Origin: Adlercreutzia hattorii | GTDB lineage: Bacteria > Actinomycetota > Coriobacteriia > Coriobacteriales > Eggerthellaceae | Assembly (NCBI RefSeq): GCF_011405655.1 | Contig: NZ_AP022829.1 | Span: forward strand, 2,093,001 to 2,157,000 | Length of the DNA stretch: 64,000 nucleotides | Direction: 5' to 3' | Shown here: one piece after another, positions 34,489-43,019 of the stretch | Layout: every line of letters starts with the position of its first letter | Numbering within the stretch: the stretch's first letter is position 1 | Translations under genes and position numbers: made by a program | Notes under the pieces: model-generated | Told to the model about the DNA's origin: nothing | Seen by the model: only the letters and a program-made list of their open reading frames with translations | Database searches by the model: none

Positions 34489-36202
34489 CGTAACACGTCG
34501 CAGCTTCTTCAAGGGCGCGGGCCTTGCGGCCCTGGGCGGCCTGTCCGCTGCGGCCCTCTCCGGCTGCGGGCACGGCTACGCCGCCGCCGAGCCGACCAAT
34601 CCGAGCGCCGGCGACTTCGGCGGCCCCTCCTGGCTGGGAGCGCCGCCCGTCATCGATGAGGCCGACATCACCGAGACCATCGACACCGAGGTGCTCGTGG
34701 TGGGCATGGGCACCGGCGGCATCCCGGCCATGATCTCGGCGGCCGAGAACGGTGCGAAGGTGCTCGGCATCGACCGCCAGGGCACCCCCCATAACGTCCG
34801 CGAGGACATCGGCGCCATCGATTCGCGCCTGCAACAGGCCTCCTTCGACGAGTTCCCGGAGTTCCGCATCGAGAAGAAAGAGGCCGTCGAGGACATCGTC
34901 CGCTACGCCAACGGCTTTGTGAACTACGACCTGGTGAAGCTGTGGGCCGACGAGTCCGGCGCCATGGTAGACTGGCTCACCGACATCATCCAGCGCGACG
35001 GCAAGCTCGTCATGGAATTCGAGGGCGGCGTGGGCGACACCTCCGACCCGGGCCGCGACAAGGCCTTCGCCACCGGCCACAGTCCGCAAAAAACCGATGC
35101 CGTGGCCGAGGACGAGGAGTGGGGCTTCGCCGAGTCCATCTTGGCTTACGCCGCCGAGCAGGGCGCCGAGACGCGCTGGTACTGCGAGTTCATCAAATGC
35201 GAGACCGACGAGTCCGGCCGCGTGACCGGCGTCATCGCCCGCGACGTGCAGGGCGACCGCCCCTACCTGCGCATCAACGCGAGTCGCGGCGTCATCCTCT
35301 CCACCGGCGGCTACGGCAACAACCTGGAGATGATGGAGGACCGCCAGGCCTGGAACCAGAAGATCCGCATCGCGGCCCCCGGCTCCGGCGGCAACCCCAC
35401 CGGTTCCGGCATTAAAGCGGCGCTGTGGCTCGGCGCCACTATGGACCCGATCGGCGCGGCCTGCACCTTCAACCGCGCCTGCGTGAAGCCCGACCAGTAC
35501 GCCGGCGACGGCGTGCTCGGCCGCTGGTTCTGGTTCGGCGAGCAGCCCTTCCTGAAGCTGAACCTGAAGGGCGAGCGCTTCTGCAACGAGAGCGGCCCCT
35601 ACGACTACATGCTGCACTCCACCATCATGCAGCCGCACCAGACCTACGTGGACATCTGGGACGCGAACCACGCCGCGCAAGCTGAGGCCTTCGACGAGGT
35701 GGGCTGCTGCCGGCTGTTCCCCTTCCCCAACGGGGCGAAGAACAACATCCCCATGCAAGTCGTGGACGGTATGATCGAGAAGCTCATCGAAGACGGCTAC
35801 GTGCAGAAGGCCGACACCATGGAGGAGCTCGCCGAGAAGCTGAACCTGCCCGTGGAGACCACCGTGGCCTCGTGGAAGCACTACAACGAGATGGCCGCGG
35901 CCGGCGAGGACACCGACTACTACAAGGAGAAGCATCGCTTGATGGCCATCGACACGCCGCCCTTCTACGGCGTGCGCACCGGCGCGTGGTTCTTGGCGAC
36001 GCTGGATGGCGTAACCATCGACACGAACATGCACCCCTGCGACGAGAACGGCGACCCCATCGAGGGCCTGTACCTCACCGGCAACGACTCGGGCGGCTTC
36101 TTCTCGGTGAGCTATCCAAACCTGCTGACGGGACTCGCCTGCGGGCGCACCATGACCTTCGGCCGCCGCGCCGGCATGCTGGCGGCAACCGGGCAGGCGT
36201 AA
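34478..36202 (+). CDS. Tat-exported FAD-dependent reductase (fumarate reductase superfamily), substrate unknown
   Basis: A 574-residue flavoprotein with a Tat signal (TRRSFFKG at 6-13, then SGCG). The FAD Rossmann motif (LVVGMGTGGIPAMISAAENGAKV) begins near 71, and the C-terminal FAD segment is PIEGLYLTGNDSGGFFS. Where fumarate reductases have NRLGGNA the sequence reads SYPNLLTGLACGR, and the internal catalytic Arg block reads GEQPFLKLNLKGERF, so a different acceptor is likely. It overlaps the cytochrome gene by 11 nt with GGGAGG upstream. A LuxR-type membrane regulator follows on the same strand. Confidence 0.87.
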   Translation: MSSNVTRRSFFKGAGLAALGGLSAAALSGCGHGYAAAEPTNPSAGDFGGPSWLGAPPVIDEADITETIDTEVLVVGMGTGGIPAMISAAENGAKVLGIDRQGTPHNVREDIGAIDSRLQQASFDEFPEFRIEKKEAVEDIVRYANGFVNYDLVKLWADESGAMVDWLTDIIQRDGKLVMEFEGGVGDTSDPGRDKAFATGHSPQKTDAVAEDEEWGFAESILAYAAEQGAETRWYCEFIKCETDESGRVTGVIARDVQGDRPYLRINASRGVILSTGGYGNNLEMMEDRQAWNQKIRIAAPGSGGNPTGSGIKAALWLGATMDPIGAACTFNRACVKPDQYAGDGVLGRWFWFGEQPFLKLNLKGERFCNESGPYDYMLHSTIMQPHQTYVDIWDANHAAQAEAFDEVGCCRLFPFPNGAKNNIPMQVVDGMIEKLIEDGYVQKADTMEELAEKLNLPVETTVASWKHYNEMAAAGEDTDYYKEKHRLMAIDTPPFYGVRTGAWFLATLDGVTIDTNMHPCDENGDPIEGLYLTGNDSGGFFSVSYPNLLTGLACGRTMTFGRRAGMLAATGQA

Positions 36203-36337
36203 GGCGTCCGCGTCTTCAAGGCCCCTTCGCCTTCGCGAGTCGTTTATTCCGCAACCCGCGAAGGCAGTTCGTCAAGCCCTTCCTAAGGGACACCACCCGT
36301 CGCGCCTCCCCTCCAGCGACCAGCGGTTATGAGAGCG

Positions 36338-36368
36338 AGCCCCCTGTCCCGCGCGGACAGGGGGCTTT
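36338..36368 (+). terminator. Rho-independent terminator after the second flavoprotein
   Basis: AGCCCCCTGTCC pairs with GGACAGGGGGCT around a 5-nt loop and ends in TTT. It lies 136 bp after the flavoprotein stop and 46 bp before the LuxR gene. Confidence 0.75.
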
Positions 36369-36413
36369 CGCGTGTAGAATGGAGGGAAGCGGGAAGGAGC
36401 GAAAGGGAGCGAC

Positions 36414-37910
36414 ATGGAAACGGAATGCACTGCAGAAAAGGCGAGCCCCTTGTGCGGGTTCGTCGCGCTGCTTTTGACGCTCGGCACCACCTCTCTTATG
36501 AACGGCTCGCTCTTCCCGCAGTTCGACGCGATCTTCATGTTCGCCCGCGACATCTCCGTCACGTTCTCGGCAGCAACTTTGCTCGGCCTTGGACTTGCGG
36601 CCTACCGCGCCCCGCGCCTTCTGCGGGAGCGCGCCATCGTCGCCGTGGCGGTGGCCTGTCTTGTAGGCGGCGGCGCGCTTCTGGCCCTGGGGCTTGGGTT
36701 TTCCGCGCCGGCGCCCCTCGTTGCGGGTGCGAGCCTCGCCGCCATCGGCCGATCGGTGGCGACCATATCGGTGGCGCTCTATCTCGCGCGCCTCGAAATG
36801 CACGCGACGGCCGTGATCATCGCTGCGGCCTACACCGTTCAGCTGGCGGCAAGCCCCGCGTCATCGCTTCTGCCCCCGTGGGTCGGAACCGCCCTCTTCC
36901 TGGCTTTCCCCTTGGCCGCCATCGCGCTCACGGCCCGGGGGGCGCGCCTCTACTTCGACATGGCCCACGACCGGCCTTCGCCGAGCGACATCGCCGTCAC
37001 GCGGCCGGCCTCGTTCCTCGCGCCGTTCTCGGCCCTGTTCGTGTGCTTGTTTTTGTTCCAGGTGGCCTTCGGCTTCGCCCTGCGCTTCGGGGAGGTGGCA
37101 GGCACACCGCGCATGTCGTTTCTCTCGGCCATCCCGCTTGCCCTCGTGGCCCTTTACGTGACTTGTTCGCGCCGGCGCTTTCCCGCCGACGGTCTCGTGC
37201 AGCTGTCGGCCCTCACGGTGATGGCCGGGTTCCTTCTGGCAACCCAGCCCCTGCTCGCCGCTGACAGCGGTGCGGCCGACGTGGCGCTGCTGAACGCAGG
37301 CAACGGCCTGTTCATCATGGCCGCCCAGATGGCGCTGGTCACCATTGCCGCACGCAACCCACTCGGAGCCATCACAACGGTAGCCTGGGGCAACGGCGTT
37401 TCGGCCTTAGGATCGCTCACAGGAGCCGCCGCGGGCATGCTCGCCAACGGCGCCGCTGCCAGCGTGCCTGCCCTGCGCGTGGCCATCCCCGCGGCGCTGC
37501 TGCTGGTCTTCGCCGCCTACGTGACCATCGGGCTGAAGCGCTTCACCTTCGCCGGCGCCATCGACGGCATCGATCCGGTGCTGGTGGGGGCGACGACCAC
37601 TGGGAAGGGAACCGATGCGGGAGCACAAGCGGTACCGGGCGCCGGAACGGGGTCAGTGCCGGTGCCGATGCCCGCGGCCCGCACCCCCGAGGAGGCCTTT
37701 GCCTCCCGCTGCGCGGCCATCGCCGAGGAGTTCTCCCTTACCCCGCGCGAGGCCGAGGTGTTCGCCATGCTCGCCCGCGGCCGCGACCGCGCCTACATCG
37801 AGGAGGCGCTCGTCGTGTCCCGCAACACCGTGAAGGCCCACGTGAAGCACGTCTACGCGAAGCTCGGCATCCATTCCCACCAGGAGCTGCTCGATCTAGT
37901 GGAAGGTTGA
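36414..37910 (+). CDS. LuxR-family regulator with polytopic membrane N-terminus
   Basis: A 498-residue protein. Residues 1-380 contain about 12 hydrophobic segments resembling a transporter fold (FVALLLTLGTTSLMN, AALFLAFPLAAIAL, FSALFVCLFLFQVAFG). The last 65 are a LuxR helix-turn-helix (FSLTPREAEVFAMLARGRDRAYIEEALVVSRNTVKAHVKHVYAKLGIHSHQELLDLV). Single-chain membrane LuxR regulators are abundant in Eggerthellaceae and usually lie beside the reductase operon they control. It is therefore the likely regulator of the upstream cytochrome-flavoprotein pair. AAAGGGAG precedes the ATG. A Gly/Pro/Thr linker joins the two parts. Confidence 0.88.
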   Translation: METECTAEKASPLCGFVALLLTLGTTSLMNGSLFPQFDAIFMFARDISVTFSAATLLGLGLAAYRAPRLLRERAIVAVAVACLVGGGALLALGLGFSAPAPLVAGASLAAIGRSVATISVALYLARLEMHATAVIIAAAYTVQLAASPASSLLPPWVGTALFLAFPLAAIALTARGARLYFDMAHDRPSPSDIAVTRPASFLAPFSALFVCLFLFQVAFGFALRFGEVAGTPRMSFLSAIPLALVALYVTCSRRRFPADGLVQLSALTVMAGFLLATQPLLAADSGAADVALLNAGNGLFIMAAQMALVTIAARNPLGAITTVAWGNGVSALGSLTGAAAGMLANGAAASVPALRVAIPAALLLVFAAYVTIGLKRFTFAGAIDGIDPVLVGATTTGKGTDAGAQAVPGAGTGSVPVPMPAARTPEEAFASRCAAIAEEFSLTPREAEVFAMLARGRDRAYIEEALVVSRNTVKAHVKHVYAKLGIHSHQELLDLVEG

Positions 37911-38059
37911 ACACCTCCCAGCGGCCACGTTTGCGGCGGCCTGTCAATCGAGAAACTGTTGCCTAATTATGAACAATTTACTTGCCTTTTCCTCGCTTCA
38001 ACAAAGCCCCGTGCACGGACGATAAAATATGCAAGAAAACAATTGACACGGGAGGCATC

Positions 38060-38944
38060 GTGGCCATTCGCATCATCGTGGATTCGTCGGCGGACATGGA
38101 AGAGGACTACGCCGCCGAGCACGACATCACCATCATCCCCATGACCATCGCGTTCGGCTCCGAGCAGTTCGCCGAGGGCGTCGATCTTTCGCGGGAGGAG
38201 TTCTTCGAGCGCCTCGTAGAAACCGACGAGCTGCCCCGCACGAGCCAGATCCCTCCCATGGTGTTCCAAGACCTCTTCCAAGAGGCCGTCGATGCGGGCA
38301 ACGAGGTCGTCTGCATCACGCTTTCCAGCCACATCTCCGGCACCTACCAGAGCGCCTGCATCGCTGCGGCTCCGTTCAAGGAGTCGGTCTTCGTGGTCGA
38401 CAGCGAGAACGCCACCATCGGCGAGCGCATCCTCGCCGAGCGCGCCTGGGCCCTGCGCGACGAGGGGCTTTCCGCCGCCGACATCGCCTACTGCCTCAAC
38501 CAGGAAAAGAAGGACATCCGGCTCGTGGCTTCCCTGGACACGCTGGAGTACCTGCGCCGCGGCGGCCGCATCTCCGGGGCGGCGGCCCTCGTGGGCGGCA
38601 TGCTCTCCATCAAGCCCGTGGTGGGCGTCGTCGATGGCGATGTCGTGGTGCTGGGCAAGGCGCGCGGTTCCAAGCAGTCGAAGAACATGGTGTTCCAGAA
38701 GATCGACGAGGCCGGCGGCATCGACTTCACGCGGCCCATCTGGGTGGCCTACTCGGGCCTGTCCGACGCGACGGCCCGCAAGTACATCGCCGACAGCCTG
38801 GCGCAGGCGAAAGCCGCCGAGGAAGCAGCCGCCGACGAGTCCGCCGTGCCGGACGATCTGCCCCTCACGCAGGTCGGCGCCGTCATCGGCACCCACGTCG
38901 GCCCGGGCGGCGTCGCCTTCGCCTTCTTCGCCCGGGAATCATGA
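38060..38944 (+). CDS. DegV family fatty-acid-binding protein, stop codon supplied by an IS element
   Basis: A 294-residue DegV protein with the N-terminal IIVDSSADMEEDYAAEHDITIIPMTIAFG, SQIPPMVF, ITLSSHISGTYQSA, and GGRISGAAALVGGMLSIKPVV. DegV/FakB proteins hold a fatty acid for the FakA kinase. The GTG at 38060 has GGGAGG close upstream. The gene ends ...CGG GAA TCA TGA. The IS element begins at 38940, so the last Ser codon and the stop come from the element. Joining the left flank (GAAT at 38936-38939) to the sequence beyond the second IS copy gives GAA TAA, so the original protein ended one residue earlier. Confidence 0.9.
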   Translation: MAIRIIVDSSADMEEDYAAEHDITIIPMTIAFGSEQFAEGVDLSREEFFERLVETDELPRTSQIPPMVFQDLFQEAVDAGNEVVCITLSSHISGTYQSACIAAAPFKESVFVVDSENATIGERILAERAWALRDEGLSAADIAYCLNQEKKDIRLVASLDTLEYLRRGGRISGAAALVGGMLSIKPVVGVVDGDVVVLGKARGSKQSKNMVFQKIDEAGGIDFTRPIWVAYSGLSDATARKYIADSLAQAKAAEEAAADESAVPDDLPLTQVGAVIGTHVGPGGVAFAFFARES

Positions 38945-39725
38945 ACCACCCCTCAAAGGGGTGGTTTGCTCTGGGCCTATAAGGCCGAGGGGGGCCGGCA
39001 GCGTCTAAAGGCGCTGCCTCTCACTTCGTTCAAGCCGTACCGCCCTTGTCTCTCGCGGGCCGCACAAAGCGGCCCTCGTACTACCGGGCAGCCCCTAAAG
39101 GGGCTCCCCTACTTCCTCTTGAACGGGTCCTCGTACTCCTTGACGCTCAACTTGTCCAGCGCGATGTCGTGGGCCTCCTGCTCCCTGATGTACTTCGCTA
39201 TCGTCGCCTCGTTCAGGCCGACGGTCGACACGTAGTAGCCCTCGGACCAGAAGTGCCTGTTGCCGAACTTGTACTTGAGGTTGGCGTGCTTGTCGAACAT
39301 CATGAGCGCGCTCTTGCCCTTGAGGTAGCCCATGAAGCTGGACACGCTGATCTTGGGAGGTATGCTGACCAGCATGTGGACGTGGTCGGGCATCAGGTGC
39401 CCCTCGATTATCTCCACCCCCTTGTACCTGCACAGGTTGCGGAATATCTCGCCCAGCGAATCCCTGTATTGGCTGTATATCAGTTTGCGCCTATACTTCG
39501 GTGTGAACACGATGTGGTACTTGCACATCCACTTCGTGTGCGACAGGCTGTGTGCCTTGTTTGCCAAAACGGCCGCCTTTCCGGGCTGATACGACTTGAA
39601 CACCCGTATCGTATCCCGACTGGCGGCGTTTTGACGCAAGGGCGGAGCCTTCGACGCGCACCCGCATAGCGGGTGGTTTTTTGCCCGCCGCGCTTCGCGC
39701 GCCGTGCAGGCTCACGAGCCTGAAT
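38940..39725 (-). mobile_element. IS200/IS605-type insertion sequence, copy 1 (786 bp)
   Basis: The boundaries follow from three junctions: host GAAT/CATGAACC (38939/38940), GAAT/CATGAACC (39725/39726) and GAAT/AAAAG (40511/40512). The element has no terminal inverted repeats and makes no target duplication. It has a subterminal left hairpin (ACCACCCC-TCAAA-GGGGTGGT) and a right-end hairpin (CAGGCTC-AC-GAGCCTG) just before its terminal GAAT. These are the traits of single-strand, Y1-transposase elements. It carries one gene, a TnpA. Confidence 0.9.
39109..39567 (-). CDS. tnpA: IS200/IS605 family transposase TnpA (Y1/HUH), copy 1
   Basis: A 152-residue Y1 transposase: SLSHTKWMCKYHIVFTPKYRRK at the start, the HUH pair in MPDHVHMLVSIPP and a catalytic Tyr in the helix ATIAKYIREQEAHD. 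The length matches the family's usual 130-155. The TTG at 39567 is preferred because GGAAAGG lies 8 nt upstream and gives the family start MANKAHSLSH; the frame remains open to a further TTG at 39639. No TnpB accompanies it. Confidence 0.9.
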   Translation of the reverse strand: MANKAHSLSHTKWMCKYHIVFTPKYRRKLIYSQYRDSLGEIFRNLCRYKGVEIIEGHLMPDHVHMLVSIPPKISVSSFMGYLKGKSALMMFDKHANLKYKFGNRHFWSEGYYVSTVGLNEATIAKYIREQEAHDIALDKLSVKEYEDPFKRK

Positions 39726-40511
39726 CATGAACCACCCCTCAAAGGGGTGGTTTGCTCTGGGCCTATAAGGCCGAGGGGGGCCGGCAGCGTCTAAAGGCGC
39801 TGCCTCTCACTTCGTTCAAGCCGTACCGCCCTTGTCTCTCGCGGGCCGCACAAAGCGGCCCTCGTACTACCGGGCAGCCCCTAAAGGGGCTCCCCTACTT
39901 CCTCTTGAACGGGTCCTCGTACTCCTTGACGCTCAACTTGTCCAGCGCGATGTCGTGGGCCTCCTGCTCCCTGATGTACTTCGCTATCGTCGCCTCGTTC
40001 AGGCCGACGGTCGACACGTAGTAGCCCTCGGACCAGAAGTGCCTGTTGCCGAACTTGTACTTGAGGTTGGCGTGCTTGTCGAACATCATGAGCGCGCTCT
40101 TGCCCTTGAGGTAGCCCATGAAGCTGGACACGCTGATCTTGGGAGGTATGCTGACCAGCATGTGGACGTGGTCGGGCATCAGGTGCCCCTCGATTATCTC
40201 CACCCCCTTGTACCTGCACAGGTTGCGGAATATCTCGCCCAGCGAATCCCTGTATTGGCTGTATATCAGTTTGCGCCTATACTTCGGTGTGAACACGATG
40301 TGGTACTTGCACATCCACTTCGTGTGCGACAGGCTGTGTGCCTTGTTTGCCAAAACGGCCGCCTTTCCGGGCTGATACGACTTGAACACCCGTATCGTAT
40401 CCCGACTGGCGGCGTTTTGACGCAAGGGCGGAGCCTTCGACGCGCACCCGCATAGCGGGTGGTTTTTTGCCCGCCGCGCTTCGCGCGCCGTGCAGGCTCA
40501 CGAGCCTGAAT
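39726..40511 (-). mobile_element. IS200/IS605-type insertion sequence, copy 2 (786 bp)
   Basis: A second copy in the same orientation directly abuts the first, with no intervening base. The encoded protein is identical to copy 1, and the nucleotide sequence reads the same throughout. It sits immediately after the terminal GAAT of copy 1, the same target tetranucleotide used at the left flank. Confidence 0.9.
39895..40353 (-). CDS. tnpA: IS200/IS605 family transposase TnpA (Y1/HUH), copy 2
   Basis: Identical in sequence to the TnpA of copy 1 (HVH metal-binding pair, Tyr in KYIREQE), 786 bp further along. The same TTG start is inferred. It lies upstream of the bidirectional degV/efp terminator. 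Confidence 0.9.
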   Translation of the reverse strand: MANKAHSLSHTKWMCKYHIVFTPKYRRKLIYSQYRDSLGEIFRNLCRYKGVEIIEGHLMPDHVHMLVSIPPKISVSSFMGYLKGKSALMMFDKHANLKYKFGNRHFWSEGYYVSTVGLNEATIAKYIREQEAHDIALDKLSVKEYEDPFKRK

Positions 40512-40540
40512 AAAAGAAGCCTCCCGAAGGAGGCTTCCTC
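40512..40540. terminator. Terminator between efp and degV, displaced by the IS pair
   Basis: GAAGCCTCC-CGAA-GGAGGCTTC forms a 9-bp stem with a tetraloop. On the minus strand it is followed by TTTTATTC, terminating efp. Before the insertions it lay directly after the degV stop and could have served both convergent genes. Confidence 0.78.
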
Positions 40541-40563
40541 AACCTACGAGCTTTCCGCAGCTG

Positions 40564-41127
40564 CTACACGCGCTTGATGACGCGACCGTCGCGGGTGTCG
40601 ATCTGCAGGACGTCGCCGATCTCGATGAACGTCGGCACCTGCACCTCCTTGCCCGTCTCCAGAGTGGCCGGCTTCAGCGTGTTAGTGGCGGTGTCGCCCT
40701 TGAAGCCCGGCTCGGTGTGGGTGACCTCGAGCTCCACGAACATCTGGGGCTCCAGGCTGATGAGCTCGTCGCCGGCGTACAGCAGCGTGGCCTCGTCGTT
40801 CTCCTTCAGCCAATCGGCCGCGGAGCCCACCATATCGGCGGAGACGGGCATCTGCTCGAACGTGCTGTTGTCCATGAACCAGTAGTCGGCGCCGTCGTTG
40901 TAGAGGTACTGCATCTTCTTGGACTCCAGGCGCACGGAATCGAACTTGGTGCCGGCGTTGAAGGTGTAATCGACCACGCGGCCGGTTTTGATATCCTTGA
41001 GCTTGGTGCGCACAAACGCGCCGCCCTTGCCCGGCTTCACATGCTGGAACTCGACGATGGTGCACATCTTGCCGTTGTTGATGATGCACATGCCGTTCTT
41101 GAAATCGGCGGTAGAAATGCTTGCCAC
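40564..41127 (-). CDS. efp: Elongation factor P
   Basis: A 187-residue EF-P with three beta-barrel domains. The N-terminal KOW-like domain carries VKPGKGGAFVRTKLKDIKTG, whose loop Lys34 is the position modified in other bacteria. The second domain is FEQMPVSADMVGSAADWLKENDEATLLY, and the C-terminal EF-P signature is KGDTATNTLKPATLETGKEVQVPTFIEIGDVLQIDTRDG. It relieves ribosome stalling at polyproline. No EpmA- or YmfI-like modifying enzyme lies nearby. Its classical neighbours accB-accC are about 9 kb away. Confidence 0.96.
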   Translation of the reverse strand: MASISTADFKNGMCIINNGKMCTIVEFQHVKPGKGGAFVRTKLKDIKTGRVVDYTFNAGTKFDSVRLESKKMQYLYNDGADYWFMDNSTFEQMPVSADMVGSAADWLKENDEATLLYAGDELISLEPQMFVELEVTHTEPGFKGDTATNTLKPATLETGKEVQVPTFIEIGDVLQIDTRDGRVIKRV

Positions 41128-41241
41128 GGATGTTTCCTTTCCTGCTCACGCGCCGCGGCAAACCCTCTGGCCGCCCGCCGCGTTTGGTTCAAACTGGTAC
41201 AGTATAGCCGTCTCGCGCCCTCTTCGCAAAGAAAATATGGG

Positions 41242-42762
41242 TCATTCGACGTAGCTGTTTATGAGGGCGAACAACTCTTGCTTCTTGTGAATCCCCAGTT
41301 TTGCGTAAAGGCGCCGCATGTGAGTCTTCACTGTGTTGTCAGATATGAACAACTCCCCCGCTATGGAGCTGATAGTATTTCCGCGAGCAAAGAGAAGCAT
41401 GACCTCGATCTCCCGCTGGGACAGAGCGTACTTGCGCCCTATGAGATCGCAGCGAAGAGCCGTCTTATCCTCGTAGCGCGGCCGGACGATCGTCTCCTCA
41501 GAGACTGACGCAGCCCCATCGCCTTCTTCTTCAATCTCGGCAAACGGCATGGACTGGGCCCCGCAATCGACTCGTCCGCTAGCGAGCGAGAGAAACTCGA
41601 CGGGCCGGCTTTTCTCAGATTGCGAGGGGTGCAGCGCCCGCGTGACGTAGAGCGCCAAGGCGAGAAAGCACACCGACCCGAGGGCGATGACGGCATAGGG
41701 GGGAACTCCGAAGGACTCGCCTGCGGGCGCGCAGGCTCCTAGAAGATACCCTACCCCCTGGGCGACCACGCACACGAGAGTCTGGAAGCTGAGACAGAAC
41801 ACGGGGTCAATGCCGTAGTCATGAGAAATCTGAATGGAAAGTGCCTGAACGCTCAGCGACAAGAAACTATATGTCATGTAGAGCAACGCCGCTAGAATGA
41901 CAAAGGGGATGCCAGCAGCGAATGGCAGAATTCCGAGAGCGACCACAATCAGCGGGAACGCCAGGCGAAATACGCCATCGATGTTGTACCGCACCGTCCG
42001 AAACCGCCAGAGCGCCATAAGGACGATGGGGGCGAACAGGCCCGCGAGCGCGGAACTATAGTTGATGAAGGTCATGGCCGTCGTGTCGACAGCCAGAAAG
42101 CGAACAACTCCCCCGAGAAAGGCGAAGGTGCCACAGTACAGCACGCTACGCCAGAAACTTGCGAGCCCATGGACATAGCTCACACGATTGGCGGAGAAAG
42201 AGCTCGACGCCATGGGCGAAGTGAGATCGAGTTGACGCGCTTGGACAAGAAGCAGTCCCCAGCAGACGCTCATCAGGGTAGCGGAAATAGCCAAGGTTAC
42301 CGCCGCGCCTGTAAACGACTCGAAGAAAGTTCTCACAAAAAAGCTTACCACCCAGGCAAAGAGCAGGGTCATGAGGCTGCCCTCGATATCGCGCAGAGAC
42401 ACAACGTAGAACCACGAGAACATAAGCGTGTAAGAGCCAATCACGGGAATGGCGATGCCAAGTACCCACTGAGCCGACCCCTGCACCACCGGCAAACCAG
42501 AGAGGACGAGGCTCGCAAGGGCAATAGGAGGGACGACTTGCATCCCGAAGCGCCGCAGCGATCGCCGCGACAGAGAACACCACAACATCACCGCCGCGCT
42601 CGTCACAATGCCGATGACGATCCCCATGCCATGGGAGCCGTGAAAGGAACCAGAAGGAACGGAAAGCCAGTCACTCTTCCATAAAAAGAGCGACGAAAGC
42701 GACATGGCCACGGCCATGCCGAGAGACGACGAGATGATCTTGCCCGCATCGAACAGTTTCAT
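41242..42762 (-). CDS. LuxR-family regulator with polytopic membrane N-terminus
   Basis: A 506-residue protein. About 12 hydrophobic segments fill residues 1-380 (LGMAVAMSLSSLFLWKSDW, SYTLMFSWFYVVSLRDIEGSLMTLLFAWVVSFFVRTF, VCFLALALYVTRAL). A charged linker is followed by a LuxR helix-turn-helix (YALSQREIEVMLLFARGNTISSIAGELFISDNTVKTHMRRLYAKLGIHKKQELFALINS). GAGGAGGGG lies upstream of the ATG. It is divergent from the DmsA-type operon, with 257 bp between the starts, so it is the likely activator of that operon. The membrane half probably senses the substrate or an envelope signal. Confidence 0.88.
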   Translation of the reverse strand: MKLFDAGKIISSSLGMAVAMSLSSLFLWKSDWLSVPSGSFHGSHGMGIVIGIVTSAAVMLWCSLSRRSLRRFGMQVVPPIALASLVLSGLPVVQGSAQWVLGIAIPVIGSYTLMFSWFYVVSLRDIEGSLMTLLFAWVVSFFVRTFFESFTGAAVTLAISATLMSVCWGLLLVQARQLDLTSPMASSSFSANRVSYVHGLASFWRSVLYCGTFAFLGGVVRFLAVDTTAMTFINYSSALAGLFAPIVLMALWRFRTVRYNIDGVFRLAFPLIVVALGILPFAAGIPFVILAALLYMTYSFLSLSVQALSIQISHDYGIDPVFCLSFQTLVCVVAQGVGYLLGACAPAGESFGVPPYAVIALGSVCFLALALYVTRALHPSQSEKSRPVEFLSLASGRVDCGAQSMPFAEIEEEGDGAASVSEETIVRPRYEDKTALRCDLIGRKYALSQREIEVMLLFARGNTISSIAGELFISDNTVKTHMRRLYAKLGIHKKQELFALINSYVE

Positions 42763-42895
42763 CGACAGTGCCCCTCCTCATCCGCGAACAGCTGAAGTCT
42801 ACCAGAAAAGATAATTCCCTCTCAGCACAATCACGCCTTACACTCTCTGCTGATTTTGCGATCACCAGGCGTTTCTCAAAAAATCACGAAAAAGG

Positions 42896-42963
42896 TTGAC
42901 ACGTTTTGAATCCTTTTCACCAAAACGAGGTCTCACGATGGCCCCCTCTCTAGGCGCACACTG
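42896..42963 (+). promoter_or_regulatory. Promoter/operator region of the DmsA-type operon
   Basis: A consensus -35 TTGACA (42896-42901) abuts a dyad CGTTTTG (42902-42908) and CAAAACG (42921-42927). No good -10 lies 17 bp downstream, which suggests an activator-dependent promoter. GGCGCACACTG at 42953-42963 is shared with the other LuxR-linked operon (33828-33838). Confidence 0.5.
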
Positions 42964-43019
42964 TCGTCAAGCGGCATAGCAGCTTCAGGGACGCCGCCTA
43001 AGAGAGGAAGGAGATATCC

